A stretch of 64,000 bases of DNA from Symbiodinium kawagutii. Lineage: Eukaryota; Sar; Dinophyceae; Suessiales; Symbiodiniaceae. Below are positions 1 to 12,474 of the stretch, piece by piece; the stretch's first letter is position 1, and each line of letters begins with the position of its first letter. Location of the stretch: NCBI GenBank assembly GCA_009767595.1, contig VSDK01013940.1, positions 40,125 through 104,124 of the forward strand, read 5' to 3'. The position numbers and the translations under genes are program-made. Under the pieces are notes generated by a model. The model made no database searches and was not told where the DNA came from. It saw only the letters and a list, made by a program, of their open reading frames with translations.

Positions 1-1108
1 GGGTTGATGGACTTGATGGAACAACACAACATCATAGATTTGGTAGATGAATATGGATTAATTGATTGATCAATATACGGAATATCGTTCATTTATTTGT
101 TTGTTCATGTATCCAATGTATCTATTTATGTAAATGAATCTATATATGTAAACACATGTACATAAATAGATTCTCTGATAGGTTCGTCATATTTCCGAAT
201 GATCCATCAAGTGCTGGATTCCAAGTGAAGGGGATGGAGCCTCACCATGTCTGAGGTCAAAGGGTCGTGAGAAAACACGGAGAAAATGCCTTGGGACACC
301 TAGTGTGAAATAATGGGCATGGCAGTGCAGCATCTTGTGGTGTCCAGCAATTTCTGCTTTTAAATCTAGGGGTTAACGGATTAACCAACTTTGAGGCAAA
401 GGTCCGCAGTCGGGAGATTACACAGCTCGCTGAAAATTATATTTAGCATACGTACGACGTACATTTGCATGTCTGTCTGATGCTAAACTCTTAGAAGCCC
501 GCCTAAGCCCTGAGCATACCATTTCGCATCTTAAAATACTCGAAGATCAGATAGTGACCATTAGTAAGTTAGCTTTAAGAGGAAACTTCACACTTAGAAT
601 TCAAATCAATCTCAACATTATAGTAATTCTAACTTCAAATGATTAAAAATGATTTGTCAAAACATTTCGCAACATTTTCATCTCGAGAGTTGTGCCCGCC
701 TCCGAGCACTTCACCGTCACTCGCACGCACACGGCCAACATAACCCACGTGAGCATCGGATTTGGCCATCCACCTGAGGCAACTGACCACGGAACAACTC
801 TTTCTCTTGTGAATATGATCTTATTATGATCTTTATTATGTTCATCTTTATGTTCATCTTTATGTTCGTATTATACCGTATACCCTTTCTTTATGTCTTT
901 ACGTTTTATCAAGTTTTATATCTTTAGAAAATGCATGCTCTTCCTAAAACCTCACAAAACCCACATGGACTCTGGGACGAGTTGCATGGGGGAGCCCGTA
1001 TCCCGGGCAGTGAGAGTTTGGAGGTCCTGGCCCAGGCGGGGCGTGCGGCTTTCACATCTTGGGATCATTTTGCAATTGCAAATTGCAGCGGTTTTGCTGC
1101 ATTTGAGA
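1..1108. other. AT-rich stretch without a supported gene
   Basis: No reading frame here looks coding apart from a possible short plus-strand island near 931-1105 (peptide GLWDELHGGARIPGSESLEV), which has no clear splice sites. Short AT-rich runs such as the repeated TTATGTTCATCT at 826-868 are visible. Nothing else is supported. Confidence 0.4.
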
Positions 1109-1155
1109 ACCATGAATTACCATGAATTACCATAAATTACCATGAATTGCCATGA
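1109..1155. repeat. 10-bp minisatellite, about 4.5 copies of CCATGAATTA
   Basis: Four tandem decamers with single-base changes (CCATGAATTA, CCATAAATTA, CCATGAATTG). The period matches that of the large satellite at 52-61 kb, but the unit sequence differs. Confidence 0.85.
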
Positions 1156-1191
1156 TGCATGTCGGTTGTGATTCGAATTGTTCACCACTAC

Positions 1192-2735
1192 CCATCCCGC
1201 TCCAGGCCATTCCATCGGTAGATAGTGTTCCCACCAGCAGACTCCCCAGCAACGTAGATATGCTTCTCCGAGCGGTCCAAAGCCAAACCATAGACCCTGA
1301 ACGTGAATCGCGGGCTCAACAGCGCCGAAAGCAAGGCTCGAAGCAGGTAATTATGATGTGGCGGACTTGCAAGGTACAGAATGGCACGATGCAGCCGCAT
1401 GACATAGCAAGATTAGCAGGATTCATTGTAATTATCATGTCCCAAACTGTGCCTGGTGTCAGCCATGTTGTGAGAATCATCAAGCTGCTGCGCGCTAAAC
1501 CTGAAACAGCACGGCAGGATCCCTGTAGCGAAACATATGAAATGTACGAATTGTAATTGATTCTCATCACAATGTCAATCCCACGTCTCAGTAAATGAAC
1601 TATTTGCCATTATTTGCTATTCATCATTATCTATCTCGATCGAAGTCCAATTCTTTTTGACTAATTTGCTCTACATACCTACTTTCAGATGCCACTTGTT
1701 TCGCTCTGCATCTGAGCTGATGGACTGACCCCAGGTCTGTGTCAGTCGTTGTTGCAGATCTGCAGTGTATGTCTCCAAGCGCGCGATCCTTGGAAGCTTC
1801 GGGGAGAATTCATGGAGCAATGCACTGCCCCAAGATATCTCAAGTGCCGTCCCAAGATCCAAAAATTGTGCCTTGATTGGCATTGTACTTTGGGAAAAAA
1901 CAACATGCACGAGCATCATTTAGCATCCTCATCATCCTGCTGCTTCTACCGGGCAGTCTGAAGCCCAAAAGTCATTGCCCACATGTGATTTTGACACACT
2001 GATAGCATCAAAATCTTCACCGCATTTCTCACACTGCTGCTGGAGCACTGCACCGCATTGGTAGCCTAAGCTTTCGAATGACATGAAATGACGGCTCCAA
2101 AGCTAGTGCTCTTCCAGCGAGTGAAGCTGTCCGGTAGCACTCTTAGCACAGAAACGCTGGAACGAAGGCTTCCTGACCCTCACACACAAACACTCTTCGA
2201 TTACACAAGTTTGCCTCGCATTGTGCCCCTCTCATTTCAAATACACGTAAAACATGATGAAATATCATGAAATATGTGGGAAGCTCATGGAAGTTCTTCA
2301 AGATCTCATTGCATTCAAGTGACCCTGTTGTTGGTATAGGCGCCAATGGCGACGCGATGATCGCTGAAGATCTCCACTGCCTTGGCTTCAAGGCTTTGAG
2401 CTATCAGTCATCCTAGGAACCTGCTCGACCCAGTTGCATAGCAGAAACAATATGAAATAAAATATGAAATAGATTATTTCAAATAATTGTGCAATTTTGA
2501 AATAGATTAAAATAATTGTGCAATTTTGAACTTAGCATAAGTTGCATATGGCACGTCAAAGCGAAACTGAAACGCAGCCTTTCCAAAGCCCTGATATGCC
2601 GTGATGCTGTGACATAGCTGTAGTCGAAAAACCGCTGGTGCAACAAAGAGCCATCAGCTACGGAGAACACCTCAAGGCATGACCGGCAAAACAGTAATTG
2701 CCCTAATGGAGTCTTGAACTCATCGGCAAAATAAA
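1192..2735 (-). CDS. Exon cluster, possible beta-propeller-like protein (partial)
   Basis: Three minus-strand islands read as protein. About 2,555-2,735 contains CLEVFSVADGSLLHQRFFD. Positions 1,683-1,871 form a 63-codon segment that starts after AAG and ends at AAA before GTAGG, both in phase 0 (LGTALEISWGSALLHEF). Positions 1,192-1,314 start after TTGAG and end before GTAGTGG (VYGLALDRSEKHIYVAG). The phrases EVFSVADGSLL and GLALDRSEKHIYVAG resemble strands of NHL or beta-propeller repeats (hydrophobic, then DxxxxxYVA). That is a family impression, not a proven homology. No start or stop was placed, and the islands may belong to different genes. Confidence 0.35.
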
Positions 2736-2759
2736 TACAGTTTAACAACATCATTTAGG

Positions 2760-4143
2760 GCCAAGCAGTAAACCAAACAAGCTTGACAAGGTCCAGATAT
2801 GTCCAGATTGCAGCCTCTGTCTCAGCGATGGTAAAATAAATTCATGAGTTCTTACTGAGTTCTTGCTGCAAACTCTGAATCATTCAAAGCATGGAACACA
2901 GTTGAAGAGGAAGGAAATGACTCCCAAAAGGGAAACAAAGGAGAAAAATGAGAAGGACTTGCAGGAAGCAATTGATTACTATAAATCAAATGAAACAGGT
3001 ATCTAAACCAAGCATAGCTGGGCATGAGTGCAAACCCATGAAAGGACAAACGCACATTGAGATCTCGAGAACGGATAATCGCTGGAAGGCAAAAATTGAA
3101 AGAAGGAAAAACTTTGGGGAGCCGAAATGGATGGACTTGAGGCCAGGGGTAGGTGACGAAAGCTAGCATGGCAACTGACCTGACTGGAAGAACAAACAAC
3201 GATTAGCATACATTGCTTTTTGTTGAAGAAAGCCGTAACAAGTAGAAACTGTAGTGTAACAAGAACGACCTAGGGGGATTGAGCCTAGCGAGGGCCCCCC
3301 CAATAATTGAATTATTCAATTATTTTTGAGTTTTGGAGGTCCTGTCTCTGCCAATTACTTGCTAAAGCAAGAGCAACTTCAGCTAGCTGACGCTACCTGT
3401 ACTGTATGGCACATTGTCTGAATAAGTCATTGGAGATCCAACAGGTGTGCTGTTGACAAGTCATGATGGTCAGGAAGCTAAGTTGACTTGCGAAACAAGT
3501 TGCAAATTGCTCCTTCCTGTCACTTTGTTCACTCCAAGATGATGTTGCGGGTTCAGGTGACACTGTTGCTGGTTGACCTCCACAATATTCCAGGACTACA
3601 CGCCCTTGTTTTCATGAAACAGAGTTTTGGCCCGAGAGGCCCTGGGGAAGCACATCTCAAGAAACAACTTGGACCTGATGAGTTGGACGGCAGAACACAA
3701 CAGTATATGGTGTACATTGGTGTAGCATGCTGCAAGCTGCATGCTGTGCACATCTTAATCTGTAGGGCCTACCGAATGTATCAACTTCCATGGCAACAAT
3801 GCCAACAACAAGAAACAAAATAAAACCAAAGCAAACGACAAAAAAAATGGCAAGACACAGCCTTCACTGACAAAGAATCGAATCCCAAAAGCAAACAGTT
3901 CAACCACATCAACAGCACAATTCAACAACAAAGCCACCAGCATTGAAAACGAACATCAACGCCACCGCTTCATTTCAAACAACCTCTTCCTCCCTATATG
4001 CTTTCCTTTTTTGGAAACTTTCGCCACCGTCTTGTGCGGTCACTATGCTACTGTTACGACCAAACGCTGTCGATTGCCCGGACCCGAAAAAGTCTTCATC
4101 TTCATCATCATCTCATCCTCTTCATCATCATCATTATCGTCAT
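2760..4143. other. Non-coding stretch, nothing recognised
   Basis: Reading frames are broken or low in complexity. A simple TCATCA-rich run at 4,096-4,143 leads into the telomere-like tract. No promoter or RNA gene could be recognised. Confidence 0.4.
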
Positions 4144-4190
4144 CCCTAAACCCTAACCCAAAACCCTAACACCCTAGACCCTCAAAACCT
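4144..4190. repeat. Interstitial telomere-like tract (degenerate CCCTAAA)
   Basis: The plus strand carries CCCTAAA, CCCTAAC, AACCCTAAC, ACCCTAG and ACCCTCAAAACC units in about 47 bp. That is a decayed array of the heptamer TTTAGGG read on the other strand. TTTAGGG-type telomeres are known from plants and dinoflagellates. It directly follows a TCATCA microsatellite and is far too short to be a chromosome end. Confidence 0.7.
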
Positions 4191-4773
4191 TTAAAAATCC
4201 CTACATGACAGTGAATTCTTGGGCAAACGACGGTGTCTGCGCGTACTGTTACTGTACACAATACCAGATGCAAGGAACATATTCGAGAGTTGCGCTGAAC
4301 GTGCTGAGATGAATACTGCTGTCGCTCTTGCAAATAAATTATTGTACAAAGCAAAGTTGCGCTTTCTTACAAAGATACCACTGAACCTTACCCATGGCCC
4401 ATACCTAGCATTTCGTAGAATTAAAGTACTATCGGGCACTTTGCATTTTGAAGAGCTCTTTTTTCCACACATGATGAGCTTAGTTGGAAGGACAAAAGCA
4501 TTGACATAATGACATGACCGCTTGACTAAGCAAAATCTGGGATCTATGTCTATGATTCCCTAAACAGCCCAGAATGTTGGTTAAGACCTGTATTGTTATC
4601 CGAAAAGTCTGTGGAAAGCTTCGGTCTTTGAACTCAACCAATTGCAAGCTTGTGCCCGGGGATTGCAATATGGTTGCGGAATTTCACCTTGTATTGAATT
4701 GAAGCACCAGAATCCACAAATTGTTTATACGGTGTGCGCCTATAAGCATGTATGTACGTATGTGTGCAATGTA

Positions 4774-4830
4774 AATATATATATATATATATATACATTA
4801 CATATAGTATGTATATATATATATATATAT
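4774..4830. repeat. (AT)n microsatellite, two runs
   Basis: Alternating TA runs at 4,774-4,795 and 4,812-4,830, separated by a short spacer with CATTACATATAGTATG. Confidence 0.9.
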
Positions 4831-4954
4831 CTGTGTGCGTGTGCGCGTGAGTATGTATGCATACAATCGAAGGAAGATTGAAAGTTAAACGTCCGACTTC
4901 CTAGTATGCAACTTTGAAGCAAATAGTCAATCTGATCAAAGAGAAAATCAAAGC

Positions 4955-4973
4955 TGTGTGTGTGTGTGTGTGT
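4955..4973. repeat. (GT)n microsatellite
   Basis: Uninterrupted GT dinucleotides. Confidence 0.9.
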
Positions 4974-5332
4974 CTGCACGTGTGACTGAGAGGAATCACG
5001 TGAAATGCTGTTGTCGAAAGGGTAGGCTCGTCAAGCAGGCAGGATCGGACGTGCCGCTGTGGCAAAACGTGCGTAATAGTAAGTCAAAAACGAAAACAAA
5101 AACTGACATTCTCCAGGCACTTTTGGAAGATACGATCAGCAAAAAGCGCACGGTGGCAAAACGTGCATTAGCAAGTGAAAAACCATAAAAAGAGCATTAT
5201 GCTGGCGACGTTTTATGAAGTCAAGATGTGCAAAAAGTGCACAGGGCTGTGGCGAAAAACGAGTTTGCAAGTCACAATCATCAGAAACTCCGGGTTTTAC
5301 GACATATTTTGAAGTTCCAAGAGGAACAAAGC

Positions 5333-5334
<2 letters not shown>

Positions 5335-5384
<50 letters not shown>

Positions 5385-5651
5385 CATCGTCATCGTCATC
5401 GTCATCGGCATCGGCATCGGNNNNNNNNNNNNNNNNNNNNNNNNNNNNNNNNNNNNNNNNNNNNNNNNNNNNNNNNNNNNNNNNNNNNNNNNNNNNNNNN
5501 NNNNNNNNNNNNNNNNNNNNNNNNNNNNNNNNNNNNNNNNNNNNNNNNNNNNNNNNNCCATCGCCATCGCCATCGCCATCGCCATCGCCATCGCCATCGC
5601 CATCGCCATGGCCATCGCCATCGCCATCGCCATCGCCATCATCATCATCAG

Positions 5652-5703
<52 letters not shown>
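5335..5703. repeat. (ATC)n / (ATCGCC)n array containing an assembly gap
   Basis: Perfect ATC repeats change to ATCGTC, ATCGGC and ATCGCC hexamers around the gap and then return to ATC. All six frames stay open through the array and the Ns, which gives artefactual poly-Ser, poly-Ile, poly-Asp and poly-Met reading frames. Confidence 0.95.
5421..5557. other. Assembly gap (137 N)
   Basis: A run of N inside the trinucleotide/hexanucleotide array. The true array length is unknown. Confidence 0.99.
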
Positions 5704-5704
<1 letters not shown>

Positions 5705-5705
5705 C

Positions 5706-5787
5706 TTTCGCTAATCAATCAGTAAACCAATCAATCAATCAGTCGATCCATCCAGCAATCGATCAATCCAGCAATCAATCAATCCAG

Positions 5788-5825
<38 letters not shown>

Positions 5826-6030
5826 GCCAATCAGCCAATCAGTCAGTCAATCATCGATCATCAATTATCAATCATCAATCACCATTCATCATTCATCATT
5901 TGATTCATCAATCAACCAATCGAACAGTCAATCGATCGATCGATCAAACGATCAGTCTGGCCATCAATCAGCCAATCAGCCAATCAGTCAATCATCATCA
6001 ATCATCCATCATCATCTTCGTCATCATCAC
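5706..6030. repeat. (CAAT)n-like tetranucleotide array
   Basis: AATC/CAGT/CGAT-type tetramers run from just after the ATC array to about 6,000 and end in ATCATCATC. Degeneracy rises toward both ends. Repeat-derived frames read Q/S/N/I-rich peptides and are not credible genes. Confidence 0.85.
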
Positions 6031-6379
6031 CATTGCCGTCATTTTCATAATCTTCATCCATCACTCAGACCATCACCTCATCTCAACCTGCCTCCTCTTC
6101 ATACAGGCTACCTATTCTCGAAGCTTCCTCCACCGCCTTGTGCGGGCATTATATCTACTGAATCGAAATACAAAATTCCAAGAAGTCCTGTAGAGTTATA
6201 CTGTGTGTACATTAATTCACACAAATATAATCTTACATTGAAGACAAGATTCTAAGAAGTATTGCAAGGTCATAAGGCGTGCATGTTGCAGTGTGTGTGT
6301 GTGTGTGTATATGCCGCCTCCATATCCTTCATAAATGGCCCAAGTACATTGCACAGAACTACCACCAGTCTCATTACAT

Positions 6380-9300
6380 CAGGTGATATGCGTCTGTGCA
6401 AAGGCCTTGGACGAATTTGGACGAGGAACTGCTACTGTCCGGTTGTGTGAGATCACTGCAATTCGGCCCGCTCGAACTTCTGACATGGCTTTTACCTGCT
6501 GCTTCGAAGGCCATGGCCATTGTGCATAGAAAGATCTAAACGATGAGCCAAGCAACAGCAACAAGCAAACACAAACCGGAAAATCATTAAAATCTGAATG
6601 AATTTGAAGAAAATTTGAAGGACATCACTTTTCCGTCGATGTCCTTCCCACAGCCGTTGTTTTTCATCGCAGCGCTGCGCGCCTCGCCCAAGGCGTCGTT
6701 GCTCCAAATGCGGCCACTGCTGTCGATGCCTTCGACCCCGAAGACGCCAGAGGCCACCAGTGCACCTGCCATGCGTTTCAGCAGACATCAGACCATGAAA
6801 GAAAACAGAAAAACATAGAAAAAAACATAGAAAGAAACATGAAACATATATATATAGAAACATATATATACATAGCATTATATAGCGTAGTAAATGGAAT
6901 GAGAAAGTTCAATTGAACATTGGAGTAAAGTGTCAGGCCTTCCATTGCGCGGCAAACGTTGACTTTCGCAGGGAAAACCACGCTTCGTAGTTGGGCGCCT
7001 CGAAAGGCAGAGCGCACGGCTGGACACAGCTCGGGACTCTGCAATATTCTGCAACGTACACCTGCAACGTGACCCGTTCACATAAATTTAAAAAAGTTCA
7101 CTATAGACTCTCCATAGGCATTTCGAAAACTTTAAAATGCTCAGCTTCTGCGAGGAGTTCAAATCACTGGAGAAGGACCTGTAATGCCTCCGCAGCTGGC
7201 CTGTGAAAGCATCTAACCACACGACTGAATCAGGTGAAGCCAAGGACGGGAATGAACCACATGTCACCTTGAAGAAGGTCAGGCTCGTGCAAAAGCACGC
7301 CAACTGACAAGGACTACATGGAGTCGGTTCCATTGTTCAAATTTGATTCTGAACTCACATTACAAAAGTTTCAACATCTGCGACTCCAAAGTGCATGTTC
7401 TTCATGATTTCCAATGTGCTTCTGAGCCAGGCAGCGATCTCCGTGGCGTCAGTGGAGAGGAAAGCACTAACAACACTTTCGCCTCCGAATGAAGAACGTC
7501 ACATCGCGCAGTCTTATCAGTCTTTGTCAAAAGCACCGCACAGAAAACATCACACACACACAAGCACGCAGTCATATCAAAACCCAACTCATCTAAGCAC
7601 ATTGTTGAAATAGCCCTGAGCTCTGTTGCGACCACCATGGTATAGGACCTAGGGATACCTAGGGCATGAACTAATGTCGATTTATCATGCCCACATTGGC
7701 ACTTCGAATGGGACATGATGGGAATTGATGGGACATGGGTTGGAGTCAAGTTACTTTGGCATTGGCTGTTCAGCGGATGATACGTTGCCAAGTCAATGGG
7801 CAACGTCTTCAATAGCAATCGCTCCTCCTGCGGGGCTTCTCACAAGGTCACTTGTCAAAAACGCATGAGACCTACTACGACGATGTACGACGTGTTGGCA
7901 GAAGCGAGGCAGAGAGAGGAAAGAACATGAATGCACCATTACAACATAATTATGACATTTCTTCAGGCTTTTGTGACGTGCCGCTCGGTTTCATATCAGA
8001 TCAAAGTTCAAGGAATTCATGCAAATCGCCCGTCATCAACCGCACACATCAGAACCCTAACGTATCCTAATGTCAGGTTGTTCTTATTTGTCCTTTTTGG
8101 ACCTTCCAGTAGCATACCTCTAAGGGTGTCAAGCTCAACGCGGTGGAATGCCCGGCTGACGAACTCCTGGAAAGGATGCCAAAGATGTCCTCGTCTCACT
8201 GCTTTCGGCTTTTTTGCTGCTTGTGCTTCCTCTAAGCTTTGATCTTCCTCAAGAGTCATGGAAGGTTCGAGAATTCAGTGAAGTTATCTTGAGACACTCA
8301 AAGAACTTGCACAACTCCTTCCAACTTCCGATTCATGAACGGGTTGCTGTTGAGCCAAATGCGAACTGAACAAATCTGACCAAACCACATAATTGATAAA
8401 AAAAGGAAAGAAAGGCATAGAACAAAACACATCAGAAAAATCAGAAAGATTCAACAGCCTTTACCAGTTGCACTTTCTTTGAGGTTTTTTTTTCGTTTTC
8501 TCCGCCGAGTAGCATTGATGTCATCTCCCCACGGGAGTCCTAGCACAGAGATTTGAGTGTTGGGGCTGGGCCAAAGGCTGATGTGTTTTTTGAATGTGAT
8601 AAAAAGATATGAAAGGCTTTGCCAAGACCAGGGCTGTCCTGTGCAGTTTGCGTCGGGCATCGTCCGCAGCTCCATGAAAAAACCCAAGACCTTAGTGAGA
8701 CTCAATAGCGACATCGAGCCCTCAAATAATGCCGACGTCGCAATATCTTTACATATCTTTACCGAAGAAAAATCAATAAACATGTCAAAAAAAACAGAAC
8801 CATCGATTGTTTCCCTCCTTGTGGGCAATCAAAGCCCTGAAGCAGAATTTTGAATATCTTGAAGTGAAAAGGCCTCTGAAGAGGTAACGTAGCTGCAAGT
8901 CTCACCAGTCCACACTGCTGGGTCATGGAAAATCCTGATGTCTTTGGCAAAGATTGGCAAAGCCTACCCCACGAATAACAGGACGCTCAGCACCAGCACT
9001 CCAAGCGGCTCTAGATTCGTCTTTGGGGTTTGGAAGAGCCAAAAGGGGAGCCTCCCAAGTAACCTCGAAGCAGAGTGAGAGGCCACAAAAATGTAGCATC
9101 CTTCCGTGTGCCTTGAGGATCACATGCATGTCTACTTGAAATTGCGGTAAGGAGTCTGCTAATCTGCCAATACAGTGTCTCTGAGTGTCTCTATGCATCT
9201 CAAAGTGGCGGTTCACGAGCGATTGCCAACACTAGAAAGGTCTGAATACCTTTGTGCCTTCATATGATATGATGTCTTTCCTACTGTTTCTCGCTGAGTT

Positions 9301-9663
9301 CGCTTAGATTCACTTGGCCTCAATCAGCACATCCCTTTATATTAGGCATGTGCAAAAAAAAATGTCCCTTGCAATGCCTCGCACGCCCCTTTGCAAACAT
9401 AGTAGTCATACATAGTCTGGTTTGTTTCAATTTGTTCGAACCTTCGGCCAGTGATTCTAAGTGACGTTGCAGTTTGCAGAGTCCACGGCCTGGTCGCATC
9501 AGGTTTGAATGTGAGATTGAACTCCCAGCTCCCAACAAGTTACCTTCAACATCGCTACGGATGCTACGGTGATGAATGCACCCGAAGATTTCCCAAGCCT
9601 TGGGCAAATAGTAATTTCCGTGGGGCCCAACCAATTGAGATTCGCCGCGCTGCTGCGCCATCT
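6380..9663 (-). CDS. Minus-strand exon cluster, function unknown
   Basis: Candidate exons from 5' to 3': 9,544-9,663, ending at GAAG before GTAACTTG; 8,968-9,063, starting after TTCGAG and ending before GTAGGC (VTWEAPLLALPNPKDES); about 8,480-8,735 (MELRTMPDANCTGQPWSW); 8,060-8,259, beginning with a true ATG (MTLEEDQSLEEAQAAKKPKA); about 7,110-7,260 (DSVVWLDAFTGQLRRHY); about 6,630-6,770 (VFGVEGIDSSGRIWSNDALG); and about 6,385-6,520. Read in the right frame, the first two join in phase 0 (VAMLK then VTWEAP). I recognise no family. The 8,060-8,259 piece is acidic then basic. More than one gene may be present. Confidence 0.35.
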
Positions 9664-10147
9664 TTGTAAAGAAACCTCAGCATTACTCAGACAGGGAAAC
9701 ACATGGAAACATCAGCTAACAGTCTAACATCTAAAATTTCATCTAAGATGACATATCATGACATCTCATAACATCTCCTCCTCTGCATTCCACTCCCCCC
9801 AACCCCCACCTCCTGCCTCGTGCCGTTCCATAGCCAACTTCATCCAGTGGCAACAACCAGCCCTTGTTCTCATCGAATACGTAGTACTGACCTCAATGGC
9901 AATGCGGCAAGGCTATTCATATTCAAACTCGTGAACTTACTCTCACTCTCTCTCTCTCTCTCTCTCGTGAACGTATCGTTTCTATTCTTTTTGTATTCTT
10001 GTTCTCATGATGCAAAAGAATGCAAGACATTGCAAGGCATTGCAAGGCCTGGAAACCGCAAAATCTGCAAATCGATTGTTTTTGGAACGCCCTACGGATC
10101 TCACAGCACCACAAACAAAACGTGATGTTCTTCGATGTTCTTTGCAG
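9664..10147. promoter_or_regulatory. Possible divergent strand-switch region
   Basis: This interval separates the minus-strand cluster, whose most upstream exon ends at 9,663, from the plus-strand cluster starting at 10,148. It holds a (TC)n run at 9,940-9,966 and short repeated ACATCTAAAATTTCATC-like words. No defined promoter motif is visible, and the regulatory role is inference from gene orientation alone. Confidence 0.25.
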
Positions 10148-11480
10148 CAAAAATGCCAGAACCACCCGTGGAGTACAGCGTCTTTCGATCTGCTGAGGTC
10201 GCAATCTTCCTGACGGCACGATCTTGGAAACAATGCCAACCAAACATGACCAAACACAAACAAATTCACAAAAACAAACATTGCACCCGCACCATCCTAC
10301 ACCATCCTACATCCATATCCGCATAAGATCTCTCTCTCTCTCTCTCTCCAGCGCCATCTTCCAAATCCCTCAGCTTCAGGGCACGAAACAAAACAAACAA
10401 ACAACATCAAACAACATCAAGAAGCGAAGAACTCCGAAGAAGCCGCAGAAAACATGGACTGTGCGGCGCAGGAGGCGCAGGAGGCGCAGGAGGCACTGTC
10501 GTTTTTTTTGGCTTCGAAAATGGTCCAACAGCTTGGCGCTTGCACCGTGGCGCGTCAAGGCGTTGCAACGCCGATGGGAGAGGCAGATGGGGCCACGACA
10601 AAGCCGAAGGCTAAGGCAGCCGCAGCTAAGGCATGTATATCATATCATATCATGCATCAAAATGAAGCAAGACCGCTAGCGGCCGCTAGCAAGGTGACCG
10701 GGCATTGCCATGAATTTCAGCGACAAGAACTGAGAAGTTTGTAGCGAGATCCGGTGCATTTGCTCCTGTTTGCGGTGAAAAAGGGAGTCAAACTGCCAAG
10801 AAAACGCAGAAGGAACACCACTTCATATTTCAGGCACCCCGCGGTCTCCAAAACAGCTCGTGGGCACAAGCCACTTGTGCCGTGTCATTGTTGCAAACGG
10901 TTTTGCGAAATCCCCGGACTGTTGTTCCATCGCATTGGAAATGAGATAGCGCAGCCGTCAGCAAAGTGAGGGCAACAAGCTCAGTCGTGAAATATCACAG
11001 GCACTCATGGCTGACCCAGGGAGAAATGGCGGCACTGGCCCCAAACCACAAAGTGAAGCTCAGGGAGTTGAAGGGTCAAGGTGAACAAAAGGAGACCCAA
11101 AAGGCACTCAAAAGTGAGAAACATGAAACAAGTCATGAAAATATGCAGATTATGTAAATTGCTTTATCACATTTCAATATTTCAGATTTCGCAATATGTA
11201 CTCAAGACTGTCCTATCCTCCCATTGAAAAAATTAGCCCCTTCGCCTTGAACATTGGCATTCTTCAACAACACCCACTTCTAATCCCTCCATCGACAAGT
11301 GCATCAGCAGCAAACCCGATTTCCCCTCCCAAAACATTTAAGAATATAAGCGGCTCACATGTTCAACAAAATTTTTGATCGATGCAGGGGCGCTTCCGGC
11401 ACCGGCAACAGCCGCAGCAGATCAACAGCAGCCCATCTGCGTTGTGCACTCCTGTGAATCTTGTACAAATCCGCCATCAT
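10148..11480 (+). CDS. Plus-strand exon cluster, function unknown
   Basis: Candidate exons: from 10,148, after TTCTTTGCAG (KMPEPPVEYSVFRSAEVAIF); 10,449-10,630, after GCCGCAG and ending AAG before GCATG, a GC donor (KMVQQLGACTVARQGVATPM, then an Ala/Lys-rich tail); from 10,834, after TATTTCAG, to about 10,965 before GTGAGG; and from about 11,388, after GATGCAG (ALPAPATAAADQQQPICVV). The third island is open in two frames, so its phase is unresolved. One of those frames has a Cys-rich PCHCCKRFCEIPGLLFHR stretch. It is the main plus-strand cluster in a window dominated by minus-strand exons. A (CT)n run lies at 10,329-10,348. No family was recognised. Confidence 0.35.
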
Positions 11481-11704
11481 TTCAAAACACGTATTGAAGA
11501 TTATTGACGTACATAATTTGAAAAGACACTGCTCTGCTCATTGCCAAGCTTCGACATGCCCCAACCGCAGGTGAAGCCCTGCGAGCCGCTCTGAAGTCCA
11601 AACAGGTTCCAGGCATCAAACCCGGAAAAGCGAAAAAAAATGAAGAAAGTGTTGAAAAATCGAAAAAATAAAAATAAGGATGAAAAAGGTATCCTAGAGT
11701 ATCC

Positions 11705-12345
11705 TAGAATATTGGTAGAATTGTCATCTCTGACGTCTGACATTTCCAGATCGATTTGGCAGCTCTAAAGATATGGGTCACCAGCATCCAAGCGGCTTCA
11801 CTCTTTGAATATATGAAATTTGTGCGTCTTAAATGTAGGTGTCTGATCCCCTGACCATTCGAAGTCATCTGTAACGGCCACCGTCGATCCACATGTCATA
11901 ACTTGGGGTGTGATTCAGCAATTGCACAATTGCCTCTTTACGATACTTTGTATCCGGCCCGGTCATTCGTCGCCAATGTCCATCCTGATTGGCAAGGGCA
12001 AACATGCAGCGTACGCAAGAGACAAAACATATGTTCAAGTATCGTTCCAAACTCGTGATTCTGCCCTGCTTTTGGCAGTTGCAATACGTACATGCCTAGT
12101 AGTGCCATTGAGAAATTCAATGAGATTTTATGAGATCTTCCTCCAGCAGCACAATTCCGGAGTCAGGCTGGGCTTCCGTAGAGTCCTAGGTGCTGAATAC
12201 AGTGTCACGCAACGGAGCTGCCAGTTTCAAAGGTCAAGAATTCTCTGCTTGCCGTTGAGGCACGTCACAACGGGACACGCTGTCCACATTTGTGTTGCCA
12301 GCATAGATTGTAGTACCTCATCTGCCCAAGTGCCAACTGCCTGCA
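11705..12345 (-). CDS. Minus-strand exon cluster beside the retroelement
   Basis: Three islands: one starting at 12,340, after a pyrimidine-rich TTTTTGCAG (AVGTWADEVLQSMLATQMW); about 11,880-11,985 (DGHWRRMTGPDTKYRKEAIV); and about 11,715-11,800 (EAAWMLVTHIFRAAKSIWK). The retroelement end lies only about 130 bp upstream of the first island, so the element probably sits in an intron or the 5' flank of this gene. Function unknown. Confidence 0.35.
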
Positions 12346-12474
12346 AAAATCAGAATTAGAGCGAAATCAAAGAAAAATTGATTGTATAAAATGGTATATG
12401 TAACGTGTATTCTATGTATCAATGTATGGATATATTTAAATATATCTATATATATATATATATTAAAAAAATTA

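Noticed and set aside
5136..6255. Open frames up to 346 codons through the ATC array
   Set aside because: They run through the 137-base N gap and simple trinucleotide repeats. Nothing outside the repeat looks coding.
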